Shown here in pieces: positions 8,455-23,473 of a stretch of DNA of 64,000 nucleotides; positions within the stretch are counted from its first letter, which is position 1; each line of letters begins with the position of its first letter. The DNA is taken from the NCBI GenBank assembly GCA_903927005.1, contig CAIYLH010000115.1:1-64000 (forward strand), given 5' to 3'. A model generated the notes under the pieces. That model was not told the origin of the DNA, did not search any database, and was given only the letters and a program-made list of their open reading frames with translations. The DNA is from an uncultured Pseudomonadota bacterium (GTDB lineage Bacteria > Pseudomonadota > Gammaproteobacteria > Steroidobacterales > Steroidobacteraceae). The translations under genes and the position numbers were made by a program.

Positions 8455-9081
8455 TCAGCGCGCCGAGCCGATCACGTCCACGCCAGCCGGCGGCGTGAAC
8501 CTGAACAGCGCATCGGCCAGATGCGCATTGCGCTCTAGGCCCTTCAGCTCAATCAGCGTGCGCTGGTTCAGCTTGTCGGTGAACTCGAGCCGATGCAGCA
8601 CCTCGCCGACGAAGCCGAGCCGAATCTCGCGAAAATCGGTGTCACTGGCCTTGGGCACGAGGTGCAGCCAGTCAAGCCCGCCGCTGCGGCCGCCGTCGCG
8701 GATCGTGAACCCGTCACGCACCTTCGCCTGGCCCGACAGCAGCATCGCCGGCGTCTGCGACATTGAGTCGCGCACGCGACGCACCGTCGCCTGCTCCAGT
8801 TCCGGGTCATACAGCCACAAGCGCTCGCCGTCGCAGACGATCAGCTGCTTTGGCGTCGCGTAGTCCCAGCGGAACCGACCGGGTTTCTTCAGGTAGAGCG
8901 TGCCGGCAGCGTGGTCGGTGGACGTGCCATCAGCGGCAACCAGATCCTGGGTGAATTCAGCGCGGACCGAGTCCAGCGCCGTGAGCGCATGCTCAAGGCG
9001 TGTCGCAGGATCCACTTCGGCGGCTGGCGCCGGCAGCGCAAACAGAACGCACAGCAGCAACGACAGATGAGCCCGCAGCAT
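8455..9081 (-). CDS. lolA: Periplasmic lipoprotein carrier LolA
   Basis: LolA takes lipoproteins from the LolCDE transporter and carries them across the periplasm to LolB. The 208-residue precursor has a signal peptide (LRAHLSLLLCVLFALPAPA, cleavage near residue 22) and the family's half-barrel motifs such as VRAEFTQDLV, KPGRFRWDYATPKQLIVCDG and LWLYDPELEQATVRRV. ATG 9081 was chosen because it begins the signal peptide and follows the ftsK stop at 9086; longer frames overlap ftsK. The inner-membrane partners lolC, lolE and lolD are at 59.5-62.7 kb in this window. Confidence 0.95.
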   Translation of the reverse strand: MLRAHLSLLLCVLFALPAPAAEVDPATRLEHALTALDSVRAEFTQDLVAADGTSTDHAAGTLYLKKPGRFRWDYATPKQLIVCDGERLWLYDPELEQATVRRVRDSMSQTPAMLLSGQAKVRDGFTIRDGGRSGGLDWLHLVPKASDTDFREIRLGFVGEVLHRLEFTDKLNQRTLIELKGLERNAHLADALFRFTPPAGVDVIGSAR

Positions 9082-9085
9082 CGGC

Positions 9086-11410
<2,325 letters not shown>

Positions 11411-11463
11411 GCTCAGATCCTGAACGAAAAAATACGCTTAACTCCATGATACGTCTCAACTAG

Positions 11464-12528
<1,065 letters not shown>

Positions 12529-12539
12529 GGGACGCTCCG

Positions 12540-13700
12540 ATGGACGCGACACCACTGGTCGCAAGCAGTCACAGCAGTATCGACGAGCTGGACGCGGCCG
12601 AGTGGAACGGCCTCGAGCAGGGCGGCGTGCCGTTCCTGCGCCACGAGTTTCTCGCCGCGCTTGAGCACAGTGGCGCGGCGACGCCTGCGACCGGCTGGGC
12701 GCCGGCGCACATCGCAATTCATGACGGGGCGACCCTGGTCGGCGCGATGCCGCTGTACGCCAAGAGTCACTCGTGGGGCGAGTTCGTCTTCGACTTCAGC
12801 TGGGCCCAGGCCTATGAGCGTTACGGCCTCGCCTACTACCCGAAGCTGGTCGCCACGACCCCGTTCACGCCTGCCACCGGTCCGCGTCTGCTGCTGCGTC
12901 CCGGCACTGACGCGGCGCGCGTGCGAGCCGCGCTCGTCGCCGCACTCGACGCGCTTGAACCTGGCGCCTCGTCCGTGCACGTGCAGTTCGCCACCGAGGA
13001 GGAAACCTCGATACTCGCGCAGGCGGGTTTCCTGACGCGGATCGATTGCCAGTTCCAGTGGCGCAATCGCGGCTACCGCGACTTCGACGACTTCCTTGCC
13101 ACCTTCACCGCCGACAAGCGCAAGAAGGCGAAGCGCGAACGGCGCCGCATCGAGGAGGCCGGCGTGCAGTTCGAGTGGCGCGACGGGGCCAGCCTGTCGG
13201 ACGCAGAATGGCAGCAGGTGCACGCGCTGCATGCAACGACCTTCCACCGCCACGGCCGCGAGCCCTACCTCGGCGTTGATTTCTTCCTCGAGGCAAGTCG
13301 CACGCCGGCGATCAGCCCGCAGGTGCTGATGGCCCGCGCCGGCAGCACGTTGGTGGCGATTGCGATCTTCTTCCGCGGCGCACAGACGCTCTACGGCCGC
13401 TACTGGGGTGCGAGCGGCGAGTTCCACAGCCTGCATTTCGAGGCCTGCTATCACCAGGGAATCGAGTTCTGCATCCGCGCAGGCCTGGCGCAGTTCGAGC
13501 CGGGTACGCAGGGCGAACACAAGATCGCCCGTGGCTTCGCACCGACGCTGACCCATTCCGCCCACCTGATCCGCGAACCGCGTTTTCGGGACGCGATCGC
13601 CCGCTATCTGACCGAAGAGCGCTGCTCGGTGCTCGCTTACGCCAGCGAGGCCGGCCGGCACGTGCCGTTCCGTGCCGATCTGGACGTGCAGGGGTCATGA
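12540..13700 (+). CDS. FemAB/GNAT-like acyltransferase family protein (DUF482 type)
   Basis: A 386-residue protein of the PF04339-like group annotated as peptidoglycan biosynthesis/recognition or FemAB-like GNAT. Indicative segments are FLRHEFLAALE near the N-terminus, HVQFATEEE in the middle, TADKRKKAKRERRRIEEAG, and AIFFRGAQTLYGRYWG followed by HFEACYHQGIEFCI, with FEPGTQGEHKIARGF near the C-terminus. The substrate is unknown. ATG 12540 is preceded by GAGGGA at suitable distance, whereas GTG 12525 overlaps the trxB stop without such a site. It overlaps aat by four bases. In many relatives the companion of aat is the arginyl-transferase bpt; this gene is not a bpt. Confidence 0.85.
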   Translation: MDATPLVASSHSSIDELDAAEWNGLEQGGVPFLRHEFLAALEHSGAATPATGWAPAHIAIHDGATLVGAMPLYAKSHSWGEFVFDFSWAQAYERYGLAYYPKLVATTPFTPATGPRLLLRPGTDAARVRAALVAALDALEPGASSVHVQFATEEETSILAQAGFLTRIDCQFQWRNRGYRDFDDFLATFTADKRKKAKRERRRIEEAGVQFEWRDGASLSDAEWQQVHALHATTFHRHGREPYLGVDFFLEASRTPAISPQVLMARAGSTLVAIAIFFRGAQTLYGRYWGASGEFHSLHFEACYHQGIEFCIRAGLAQFEPGTQGEHKIARGFAPTLTHSAHLIREPRFRDAIARYLTEERCSVLAYASEAGRHVPFRADLDVQGS

Positions 13701-14374
13701 GCAGGCGGACGGTCCTGCCGTGGCTGGACCGGGAGGACTCGCCCGCGTCGTTTCCGGACCCCGCCACCGCCCTGCGCAGCCCCAACGGACTGCTCGCGAT
13801 GGGGGGCGCGCTGACGCCCGACTGGCTGCTCGGCGCCTATCGCCGCGGCATCTTCCCGTGGTTCAGCGAGGGTGAACCGCTGCAGTGGTGGTCGCCGGAC
13901 CCACGCGCGGTGTTTGAGCCTGAACAGTTCGTGGCGCAGCGCAGCCTGCGGCAGTCGATCCGCAACCGTCGATACGAGACCTTCATCGACCGGGACTTTG
14001 CAGGCGTGATCCGCGCCTGTGCCGCGCCCCGCAGCGACGCGGGCGGCACCTGGATCACCGCATCGATGATCGACGCCTATGAGGTACTGCACGCGCTAGG
14101 CGTCGCACACTCGTTCGAGACCTGGCAGGGAGGCGTGCTGGTCGGCGGCCTGTACGGGGTGCGGGTAGGCGCGATGTTCTTCGGCGAATCCATGTTCAGC
14201 CAGGCCCGGGACGCCTCGAAAGTGGCGCTGGCGCGACTGATCGAGGAGGCCAAAACCAGCGGCATCGCGCTGATTGACTGCCAGATGCCAACCCCGCATC
14301 TGGCCTCGCTGGGCGCCATTACCATGCGCCGTGCCGAGTTCCTGCAGCGGGTTTCACGCCATACCGAAAGCTGA
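13697..14374 (+). CDS. aat: Leucyl/phenylalanyl-tRNA-protein transferase
   Basis: Aat adds Leu or Phe to proteins with N-terminal Lys or Arg, making N-end-rule substrates for ClpS-ClpAP. The 225-residue protein carries the family's GLLAMGGALTPDWLLGAYRRGIFPW block, WWSPDPRAVF, TWITASMIDAY and FFGESMFSQARDASKVAL, and IDCQMPTPHLASLGA at the end. Its ATG overlaps the preceding stop (ATGA). clpA and clpS, which use its products, lie on the other strand within 3 kb. Confidence 0.97.
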   Translation: MSRRTVLPWLDREDSPASFPDPATALRSPNGLLAMGGALTPDWLLGAYRRGIFPWFSEGEPLQWWSPDPRAVFEPEQFVAQRSLRQSIRNRRYETFIDRDFAGVIRACAAPRSDAGGTWITASMIDAYEVLHALGVAHSFETWQGGVLVGGLYGVRVGAMFFGESMFSQARDASKVALARLIEEAKTSGIALIDCQMPTPHLASLGAITMRRAEFLQRVSRHTES

Positions 14375-14470
14375 CTTGGCCCGCATCCGTCGCGACCGCG
14401 CAACCTCTTGAATTGCTAAGCCCGGCCCCTTTGTGCACAATGCGCCGCCTCAAAGCCGTGCGGGAAGAGA

Positions 14471-14689
14471 ATGTCGAAAGAGGAAGCAATCCAGATGGAA
14501 GGCGAGGTCGTCGAGACCCTGCCCAACACGACGTTCCGCGTAAAACTCAAGAACGGCCATATAGTTACGGCGCATATCTCAGGCAAGATGCGCAAGAACT
14601 ACATCCGCATCCTGACCGGTGACGTCGTCACGGTAGAGATGACGCCGTACGACCTGAGCAAGGGTCGCATCACCTACCGCGGCCGCTAA
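14471..14689 (+). CDS. infA: Translation initiation factor IF-1
   Basis: A 72-residue S1/OB-fold protein that occupies the ribosomal A site during initiation. The sequence is typical throughout, from [18 protein letters not shown] to [11 protein letters not shown]. The start is preceded by GGGAAGAGA. A possible promoter (TTGCTA, 17 bases, CACAAT at 14413-14441) lies upstream. It is convergent with clpA, with only 14 bases between the stops. Confidence 0.98.
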   Translation: MSKEEAIQMEGEVVETLPNTTFRVKLKNGHIVTAHISGKMRKNYIRILTGDVVTVEMTPYDLSKGRITYRGR

Positions 14690-14703
14690 AGGCCCCTCCC
14701 GCC

Positions 14704-16983
<2,280 letters not shown>

Positions 16984-17010
16984 GGGAGGGGTCCTTTATC
17001 TGCGATGCCG

Positions 17011-17349
17011 CTAGTCGGCTTCTTCCATCGTGCACAGCAACGGATGCTGGTGCTGTCGGGCATAGGCCATCACCTGCGCCACCTTCGTCTCGCCAATCTC
17101 GAACGTAAAGACGCCACAGACGCCCCGCCCGCGGGTGTGGACCTCCAGCATGACGCGGGTCGCCTTGACCCGATCCATACCGAAGATCCGCTCGAGCACG
17201 TCGACGACGAACTCCATCGGCGTGAAATCGTCGTTCAGCAACAGCACCTGGTACAGCGGCGGCCGCTTCAATCGCGGCGCGGCCTCCTCGACCACGAGAC
17301 TGTGTCCAGGGTCGTGCGGGCGGCCGTCGGTCGGGTCATCAGGATTCAT
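17011..17349 (-). CDS. clpS: ClpS, N-end-rule adaptor of ClpA
   Basis: ClpS delivers proteins with N-terminal Leu, Phe, Trp or Tyr to ClpAP. The 112-residue protein has an unstructured acidic N-terminus and the conserved core [17 protein letters not shown], ending CTMEEAD. ATG 17349 is preceded by AAAGG; ten more residues upstream are unlikely. It is 27 bases upstream of clpA, and aat nearby makes its substrates. Confidence 0.96.
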   Translation of the reverse strand: MNPDDPTDGRPHDPGHSLVVEEAAPRLKRPPLYQVLLLNDDFTPMEFVVDVLERIFGMDRVKATRVMLEVHTRGRGVCGVFTFEIGETKVAQVMAYARQHQHPLLCTMEEAD

Positions 17350-17441
17350 AGAGCCTTTATAGGGACGACAGCCCCCCAAGACAAGGGATTACGGTACGGT
17401 TTGCCCGGCGCAATAATGACACCCCTCGGCACTCCTCGGCT

Positions 17442-17470
17442 TGTGGCTGTCATGTACCTACCCGTATGAT
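17442..17470 (+). promoter_or_regulatory. Candidate promoter of the gspCDEF operon
   Basis: TTGTGG (17442-17447) and TATGAT (17465-17470) are 17 bases apart, a good sigma-70 match. Transcription would begin at about 17476-17478, which is the A of the ATG of a short ORF (17477-17545), so the message would be leaderless. Confidence 0.45.
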
Positions 17471-17476
17471 CGGGCA

Positions 17477-17545
17477 ATGATTATTAGCCGAAATCTCGCG
17501 TCGACCGCCGCCTCTGCCGCGCGCTGGCCGACGCGGGCCGGATGA
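17477..17545 (+). CDS. Possible leaderless upstream ORF coupled to gspC
   Basis: A 22-codon frame (MIISRNLASTAASAARW...) begins exactly where the upstream promoter should start transcription and ends TGA inside the gspC start (ATGA). gspC itself has no recognisable ribosome binding site, so re-initiation after this ORF would explain its translation. No homologue is known to me. It could be chance, as the coding evidence rests only on position. Confidence 0.3.
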   Translation: MIISRNLASTAASAARWPTRAG

Positions 17546-18468
17546 AGCTCGCGCTGCCCCGGCGCTCGCGCCCCGACGCCGGACCCGGAGCGTCGGCGCG
17601 CTTGCCACAACTGCTGACGGTGCTGGCCGCGGCGGCGGTTGCCGCGCAGTTGGCGACGATCGTGTGGAAGTTTGTACCCGGCGCTCGCCGCGCCGGCCAG
17701 CCGGTGGCGCAGCAGCCGCTACAGCCGCCAGCCAGCCTCGACAACCTGCTCGCCACGCACCTGTTCGGCGGCGCCAGTCCGGACGCCGCCAGCGGCGTCG
17801 ACGCCCCGCCCACCAACGTCGCGCTGGTGCTGGCCGGCACGCTCGCGGTGCGCGACCCCAAAGCGGGCCTCGCGATCATCGGCGAAACGGCACAGACCGG
17901 GCACGTGGTCGCCGTGGGCGCGACGCTGCCGGGCGGAGTTCGACTGCACGAGGTCTATGCGGACCGCGTTGTCCTGGACCGCAACGGGATGCTGGAGACC
18001 CTGCCGTTGCCGCACGCGCTCGGCGGGGCCGCCGGCGCGCGCGTCGCCGCGCGCGGCGCGGAACCACCGATCGCCGAGGCCGTCCAAAAGCTCATCGCCG
18101 GCGGCCCCGAGGTGATCGGCGACGTCTTACGACCCATGCCGTCCTACAGCAACGGCCAATTGAAGGGCTTTCGCGTCTATGCCGGTCGCGATCGACGCAA
18201 GTTCGCCAAGCTCGGCCTGCAGCCGGGTGACGTCGTCACGCAGGTCAACGGCGTCCCGCTCGGCGATTCCCAGAAAGGTCTAGACGCGCTGCGCACGCTC
18301 GGCGGTGGCACCGCGACCGTGACGGTCGAGCGCGGTGGTGCAACCCAGCAGCTAACCATCGATGCCCTGCAGCTGCAGGGCATCTCCGAGTCAGACCCCC
18401 CACCGCCGCCCGCAGCCGCCGGCCGTGCCGTGCCACCGCCCACCACCGAATCTCCCTCTTCCGACTGA
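17542..18468 (+). CDS. gspC: Type II secretion protein GspC with PDZ domain
   Basis: GspC links the inner-membrane platform of the type II secretion system to the secretin. The 308-residue protein has a short cytoplasmic arm, one membrane anchor (about 22-45), a periplasmic homology region (about 65-150, LATHLFGGA and LVLAGTLAVRDPKAGLAIIG) and a C-terminal PDZ domain (about 200-285, GFRVYAGRDRRKFAKLGLQPGD, VNGVPLGD). The tail is proline-rich. No ribosome binding site precedes ATG 17542; the upstream frame is closed. gspD follows after 29 bases. Confidence 0.9.
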   Translation: MKLALPRRSRPDAGPGASARLPQLLTVLAAAAVAAQLATIVWKFVPGARRAGQPVAQQPLQPPASLDNLLATHLFGGASPDAASGVDAPPTNVALVLAGTLAVRDPKAGLAIIGETAQTGHVVAVGATLPGGVRLHEVYADRVVLDRNGMLETLPLPHALGGAAGARVAARGAEPPIAEAVQKLIAGGPEVIGDVLRPMPSYSNGQLKGFRVYAGRDRRKFAKLGLQPGDVVTQVNGVPLGDSQKGLDALRTLGGGTATVTVERGGATQQLTIDALQLQGISESDPPPPPAAAGRAVPPPTTESPSSD

Positions 18469-18497
18469 CGCGCGCCGCGCGCCACCCGAGACACCGC

Positions 18498-20624
18498 ATG
18501 AAGTCATCCAAACCGCCCCGCCACCGCCTAGCTTCGATCGCCTGGCCGGCCCTGTCGCTGGCCGCGACGCTGGTATCGACGCTGGCCGCCGGCGAGACGG
18601 GCGTCCCTGCCGCCTCGCAGTCGCAAATGGCCGGCGCTGGCCGCGCAGCGATGCCGTCACAGGCGATGATCACGCCGAACTACAAGGATGCGGACCTCAC
18701 GCAGATCGTCGAGGCGGTCAGTCAGGTCACCGGCAAGAACTTCATCATCGACCCGCGCGTCAAGGCACAGGTGACGATGCTGTCAGCCACGCCGATGGGA
18801 CCGGGCGCGTTCTACGAGGCCTTCCTCGCGATTCTGCAGGTACACGGCTTTGTCGCCGTACCTTCCGGCAAGCTCTACAAGATCATCCCGGACGCGAATG
18901 CGCGCCAGGTGCCGGCGAACGACCTGCCGGAGTCGGTCAGCTCCAGCTCCGATGAACTGGTCACCCAGGTCGTCCAGCTCAAGAACGTCAGCGCCGCGCA
19001 ACTAGTGCCAATCCTGCGGCCGCTGATTCCGCAGAACGGCCATCTGGCCGCTTATACCGCCTCGAACGTGCTGATCATCTCCGACCACGCCAACAACGTC
19101 AGCCGCCTGCTGCGCATCATCGAGCGCATCGACTCCGGCGGCGACGAGGACATCGACGTCATTCGCCTCGAGCACGCCTCCTCGAGCGAGATCGTGCGGG
19201 TGGTGAACCAGCTGACCCAGGGAGCTGCGAACGACGGCGGCGCAGCCACCAAGCTGATCGCGGACGAGCGCACCAACAGCGTGCTGCTCAGCGGCGAGAA
19301 GAACCAACGCCTGAAACTGCGCGCACTGGTCGCGCACCTGGACACGCCGCTCGAGAGCGGCAGCGGCACGCGCGTGCGTTACCTGAAGTACGCCGATGCG
19401 GAAAAGATCGCGACCAAGCTCAAGGAGCAGGTGCAGGCCACCAGCGCACCGGCCGCTGCCGGACAGGCGGGCGCCGGCGGCAGCGACAAGTCGACCACGA
19501 TCTGGGCGGATCCTGCCACCAACGCGCTGGTGATCACCGCGCCTTCCAAGACCATGCGCCAGCTGATGGACGTGATTGACAGACTGGATATCCGCCGGCT
19601 CGAAGTGCAGGTCGAGGCGATCATCGTCGAGATCACCGGCAGCTCGAATGTCGACCTCGGCGTCAACTGGCTCATCGACGGCTCCAAGGACAACATTGCC
19701 GCGGGCGGCTTCGTCTCGCCGATAGGCTCTGCCGGCACCTCGATCGCGACGATCGCCGCGGCAGCGTCGAACCCGACCGCGATCAGCGCAGCCCAAGTGC
19801 CGAACGGCTTCACCCTCGGCGTCGGACGTCTGCAGAAGACCGGTACCAACTTCGCTGCGATCCTCAGCGCGATCTCCGGCAAGGCCAACACCAACATCAT
19901 CTCGACACCGACCATCGTCACGCTCGACAACCAGGAAGCACAGATCAAGGTCGCGACCGAAGTGCCGTTCGTCACCGGTCAGTACGCCTCAACTCAGGCG
20001 ACCCAGAGCGGCTCCAGCGGCGTGGTCAATCCGTTCCAGACGATCCAGCGGCAGGAAGTGGGCACGATCCTGAAGATCACGCCGCAGATCACCGACGACG
20101 GCACGGTACTGATGAAGATCGACCAGGAGGTCTCGAGCCTGATCAAGAGCTCGATCGCGACGGTCGACGTGCAGACCTCGAAGCGCGTGATCAACACCCG
20201 CGTGCTGGCCAACGATGGCGAGATCATCGTTCTGGGCGGGCTGATTTCGGACAACGTCACCGAAAGCGAGCAGCGCGTGCCGGGACTGGCCTCGATTCCG
20301 TTCATCGGCAACCTGTTCAAGACCCGCACGAGCACCAAGGAAAAAACCAATCTGATGGTGTTCCTGCGGCCAAAGATCCTGGTGGACGCCCATCAGATGG
20401 CGACCGAGACCTCGGCCAAGTACAACTACGTGCGCGAGCTTGAGCTCAAGCGCCAGGGTCGGGTGCAACTGCAGCCGAGCGAGCGCCAGCCGATCCTGCC
20501 GGACCTGAAGGACCTCGCGCCGCGTCCCGCGCCGGTGGAGACACCCAAATCGCGCGCCAGCCGCGGTGAGCCGCAGGCGGACCGCGCGCCGGAGCCGCCG
20601 AACGGCGGCGGGACCCCGAACTGA
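18498..20624 (+). CDS. gspD: Type II secretion secretin GspD
   Basis: GspD forms the outer-membrane channel for folded exoproteins. The 708-residue precursor has an N-terminal signal region ending near GETGVPA. The N0-N3 domains (about 60-330) include [24 protein letters not shown] and three ring-building repeats. The secretin core (about 360-620) includes [42 protein letters not shown], and [15 protein letters not shown]. The C-terminal 60 residues are charged and proline-rich. Its stop overlaps the gspE start by one base (TGATG). Confidence 0.96.
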   Translation: MKSSKPPRHRLASIAWPALSLAATLVSTLAAGETGVPAASQSQMAGAGRAAMPSQAMITPNYKDADLTQIVEAVSQVTGKNFIIDPRVKAQVTMLSATPMGPGAFYEAFLAILQVHGFVAVPSGKLYKIIPDANARQVPANDLPESVSSSSDELVTQVVQLKNVSAAQLVPILRPLIPQNGHLAAYTASNVLIISDHANNVSRLLRIIERIDSGGDEDIDVIRLEHASSSEIVRVVNQLTQGAANDGGAATKLIADERTNSVLLSGEKNQRLKLRALVAHLDTPLESGSGTRVRYLKYADAEKIATKLKEQVQATSAPAAAGQAGAGGSDKSTTIWADPATNALVITAPSKTMRQLMDVIDRLDIRRLEVQVEAIIVEITGSSNVDLGVNWLIDGSKDNIAAGGFVSPIGSAGTSIATIAAAASNPTAISAAQVPNGFTLGVGRLQKTGTNFAAILSAISGKANTNIISTPTIVTLDNQEAQIKVATEVPFVTGQYASTQATQSGSSGVVNPFQTIQRQEVGTILKITPQITDDGTVLMKIDQEVSSLIKSSIATVDVQTSKRVINTRVLANDGEIIVLGGLISDNVTESEQRVPGLASIPFIGNLFKTRTSTKEKTNLMVFLRPKILVDAHQMATETSAKYNYVRELELKRQGRVQLQPSERQPILPDLKDLAPRPAPVETPKSRASRGEPQADRAPEPPNGGGTPN

Positions 20625-22108
20625 TGAGCGCCGACCTCGCGCCCGGGCCGGAACGCCGGCTGTCGTTCGCGTTCGCGCGACGGCACGGCGTGCTGTGTCG
20701 CGCCATCGACGCTGAGCGCGCCGAACTGGTCGTTCGGCATGGCTCATCCCCGGCCGGGGTCGCGGAGGCCGGTCGCTTCCTCGGTCGACCGCTCGTGCTC
20801 GAGCAGGTCAGCGAGGAGCGCTTCGAGGAGCTGCTGCAGCGCTCCTATGCCACCGGCAACAACGCGGCGGCCGAGGCCGCCGAGGGTCTGGAGGGCGACA
20901 CCGACCTCGCCCACCTCGCCGACGAACTGCCGGAGCCATCGGACCTGCTGGAGAGCGAGGATGACGCGCCGATCATCAAGCTGATCAACGCCGTCCTCAC
21001 CCAGGCCGTGCGTGAGAATGCCTCCGACATCCACATCGAGCCGTTCGAGAACCGGCTGGTGATCCGCTTTCGCGTCGACGGCGTGCTGCGCGAGGTGCTG
21101 CAGTCGCGGCGCGCGCTGGCGCAGGTGGTTGTCTCGCGCATCAAGGTGATGTCGAAGCTCGACATCGCCGAAAAGCGCCTGCCGCAGGACGGTCGCATGT
21201 CGCTGCGCATCGCCGGCCGGCCGGTGGATGTGCGCGTTTCGACGATTCCGGCCGGTCACGGCGAGCGGGTCGTGCTGCGTCTGCTGGACAAGCAGGCCGG
21301 TCGACTCGATCTGGGTTCCCTGGGCATGGATATCCAGACCCAGAACTCGATGGACGAGCTGATCCACAAGCCCTACGGCATCATCCTGGTCACCGGCCCC
21401 ACCGGCTCGGGCAAGACCACGACGCTGTACGCCGCGCTCGAGCGTCTGAACGACGATACCCGCAACATCATGACGGTCGAGGATCCGATCGAGTACTACA
21501 TCGACGGCATCGGCCAGACGCAGGTCAACACCAAGGTCGAGATGACCTTCGCACGCGGCCTGCGCGCGATCCTGCGGCAGGACCCGGACGTCGTGATGAT
21601 CGGCGAAATCCGCGACATAGAGACCGCACAGATCGCAGTGCAGGCGTCGCTGACCGGTCATCTGGTGCTGTCGACCCTGCATACCAACACTGCCGTCGGC
21701 GCGATCACGCGCCTGCGCGACATGGGCGTCGAGCCGTTCCTGCTGTCCTCGACGCTGCTGGGCGTACTGTCGCAGCGGCTGGTGCGGGTGCTTGATCCTG
21801 CGACACGGGTGCCTTACCCGGCCGCCGAGTACGAGCACCGCTTCTTGAACCTGCCGGCGGACGAGCAGGCGACGCTATACCGACCCAACCTCGAGGTCGG
21901 CAGCGGCTACCGCGGCCGTACCGGCATCTACGAGCTGGCGGTCGTCGACGACGTGATGCGCCAGCTGATCCACGACGGCGCAGGCGAAGCGCAGCTGGAA
22001 CGGCATGCGCGCCTGTCGATGCCCAGCATTCGCGACGATGGCCGTCGCCGTGTCCTTGAAGGCACCACCTCCCTCGAGGAAGTGCTGCGCGTTACCCGCG
22101 AAGACTGA
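20624..22108 (+). CDS. gspE: Type II secretion ATPase GspE, lacking the zinc motif
   Basis: GspE is the cytoplasmic ATPase that powers pseudopilus assembly. The 494-residue protein has an N-terminal domain, then [27 protein letters not shown], Walker [11 protein letters not shown] (about 263-272), the Asp box VEDPIEY, Walker [13 protein letters not shown] and the His box [11 protein letters not shown]. In most GspE proteins a tetracysteine zinc site follows (LCxxC...CxxC before [10 protein letters not shown]). Here that stretch reads [13 protein letters not shown] and [18 protein letters not shown], so all four cysteines are absent. The rest of the enzyme is intact. Confidence 0.96.
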   Translation: MSADLAPGPERRLSFAFARRHGVLCRAIDAERAELVVRHGSSPAGVAEAGRFLGRPLVLEQVSEERFEELLQRSYATGNNAAAEAAEGLEGDTDLAHLADELPEPSDLLESEDDAPIIKLINAVLTQAVRENASDIHIEPFENRLVIRFRVDGVLREVLQSRRALAQVVVSRIKVMSKLDIAEKRLPQDGRMSLRIAGRPVDVRVSTIPAGHGERVVLRLLDKQAGRLDLGSLGMDIQTQNSMDELIHKPYGIILVTGPTGSGKTTTLYAALERLNDDTRNIMTVEDPIEYYIDGIGQTQVNTKVEMTFARGLRAILRQDPDVVMIGEIRDIETAQIAVQASLTGHLVLSTLHTNTAVGAITRLRDMGVEPFLLSSTLLGVLSQRLVRVLDPATRVPYPAAEYEHRFLNLPADEQATLYRPNLEVGSGYRGRTGIYELAVVDDVMRQLIHDGAGEAQLERHARLSMPSIRDDGRRRVLEGTTSLEEVLRVTRED

Positions 22109-22128
22109 CGCGCCCACGCGCACTGTTC

Positions 22129-23349
22129 ATGCCAGCATTTCAATACACCGCCCTCGACAGCGCCGGCCGCGAGCGCCGCGGACTGCTGGAGGGCGACACC
22201 GCCCGCCAGGTCCGCCAGCAGCTGCGCGAGCAGCAGCTGCTGCCGGTGAGCATCGCCGAGGTCGAAGGCAACGAGGCGAAGCGCAACACGGGCCTGCGGT
22301 TTTCGCTGCGGCGCGGCATTTCAGCCGCCGACCTGTCGATGCTGACCCGCCAGCTCGCGACGCTGTCGCGCGCCGGACTGCCGCTGGAGGAAGCGCTGCT
22401 GGCCGTCTCGCAGCAGACCGAGAAGCCACGCGTCGCGGCGATTGTCTCCGGTGTGCGCGCCCGGGTACTCGAGGGGCGCTCGCTCGCCGACGGACTGGGC
22501 GCGTTCCCGCAGGTGTTCCCCGAGATCTATCGCGCTACCGTCAGCGCCGGCGAGCAGGCCGGGCGGCTGGACAACGTCCTGGAGCGCCTCGCCGACTACA
22601 CCGAGAGTCGCGAGATCCTGCAGAGCAAGATCCGCAACGCGCTGGTCTACCCGGTGCTGCTGACGGTGGTCTGCGTCGTGATCGTCTCGCTGCTGCTGGG
22701 CTACGTCGTGCCCGAGGTCGTCAACGTCTTCAAGGCCGGTAAGCATCAGTTACCGCTGCTGACGCGCGCGCTGATCGCGCTCAGCGACGGCTTCCGCCAC
22801 TGGTGGTGGCTGCTGGGGCTGGGGACGGGCGGCGCGGTCTGGGGCTTTCGCCGCTGGCTGGAAGATCCGGCCGCGCGCCGCCGCTGGCACCATGCGCAGC
22901 TGCGAACGCTGCTGATCGGACGGGTCGTCCGTGGCGTCAACGCGGCGCGTTTCGCGCGCACGCTGTCGATCCTGACGGCGAGCGCGGTGCCCGTGCTGGA
23001 GGCGCTGCGGATCGCCGGCGAAGTGGTCAGCAACCTGCCGATGCGGGACGCGGTCGCCAACGCCGCCGATCGCGTCCGCGAGGGCGCCCCGATCGCCAAG
23101 TCGCTGGGCACCTCGCGGCTGTTCCCACCGATGCTGATCCACCTGATCGCCAGCGGCGAGTCCAGCGGCGAGCTGGAATCCATGCTCGAGCGCGCCGCGA
23201 CCAACCAGGAGCGCGACATGGACGGCATCGTCAACACCGCCGTCAACGTGCTCGGACCGGCCATGATCCTGGTGATGGGCGGCTTCGTGCTGTTGATTGT
23301 GCTGGCGCTGCTGCTGCCGATCTTCGAACTGAACCAGCTGGTCAAGTGA
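22129..23349 (+). CDS. gspF: Type II secretion inner-membrane protein GspF
   Basis: GspF is the polytopic platform protein that contacts GspE. The 406-residue protein starts FQYTALDSAGRERRGLLEGDTARQ, has the two repeated T2SSF cytoplasmic domains (LTRQLATLSRAGLPLEEAL about 65-185 and FARTLSILTASAVPVLEAL about 270-390) and three membrane segments near 170-195, 220-240 and 375-400. It follows gspE by 20 bases. The usual gspG-N genes do not follow, so they must be elsewhere in the genome. A GC-rich hairpin without a T run lies just after the stop (about 23361-23382). Confidence 0.95.
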   Translation: MPAFQYTALDSAGRERRGLLEGDTARQVRQQLREQQLLPVSIAEVEGNEAKRNTGLRFSLRRGISAADLSMLTRQLATLSRAGLPLEEALLAVSQQTEKPRVAAIVSGVRARVLEGRSLADGLGAFPQVFPEIYRATVSAGEQAGRLDNVLERLADYTESREILQSKIRNALVYPVLLTVVCVVIVSLLLGYVVPEVVNVFKAGKHQLPLLTRALIALSDGFRHWWWLLGLGTGGAVWGFRRWLEDPAARRRWHHAQLRTLLIGRVVRGVNAARFARTLSILTASAVPVLEALRIAGEVVSNLPMRDAVANAADRVREGAPIAKSLGTSRLFPPMLIHLIASGESSGELESMLERAATNQERDMDGIVNTAVNVLGPAMILVMGGFVLLIVLALLLPIFELNQLVK

Positions 23350-23473
23350 CCCCGGTTCGCCCCCCCCGCCGGGGGGCGCCTGCAAACTTCATGTGCGGGC
23401 CCCTTGCGTCGCCGCGCCGGCTTGCCTTATAACCCAATCCGCTCGCCGTTCGCAGTCGTGACTCCAGAGAGAC

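Noticed and set aside
23361-23382. GC-rich hairpin after gspF as a rho-independent terminator
   Set aside because: No T run follows; the stem may be structural only.
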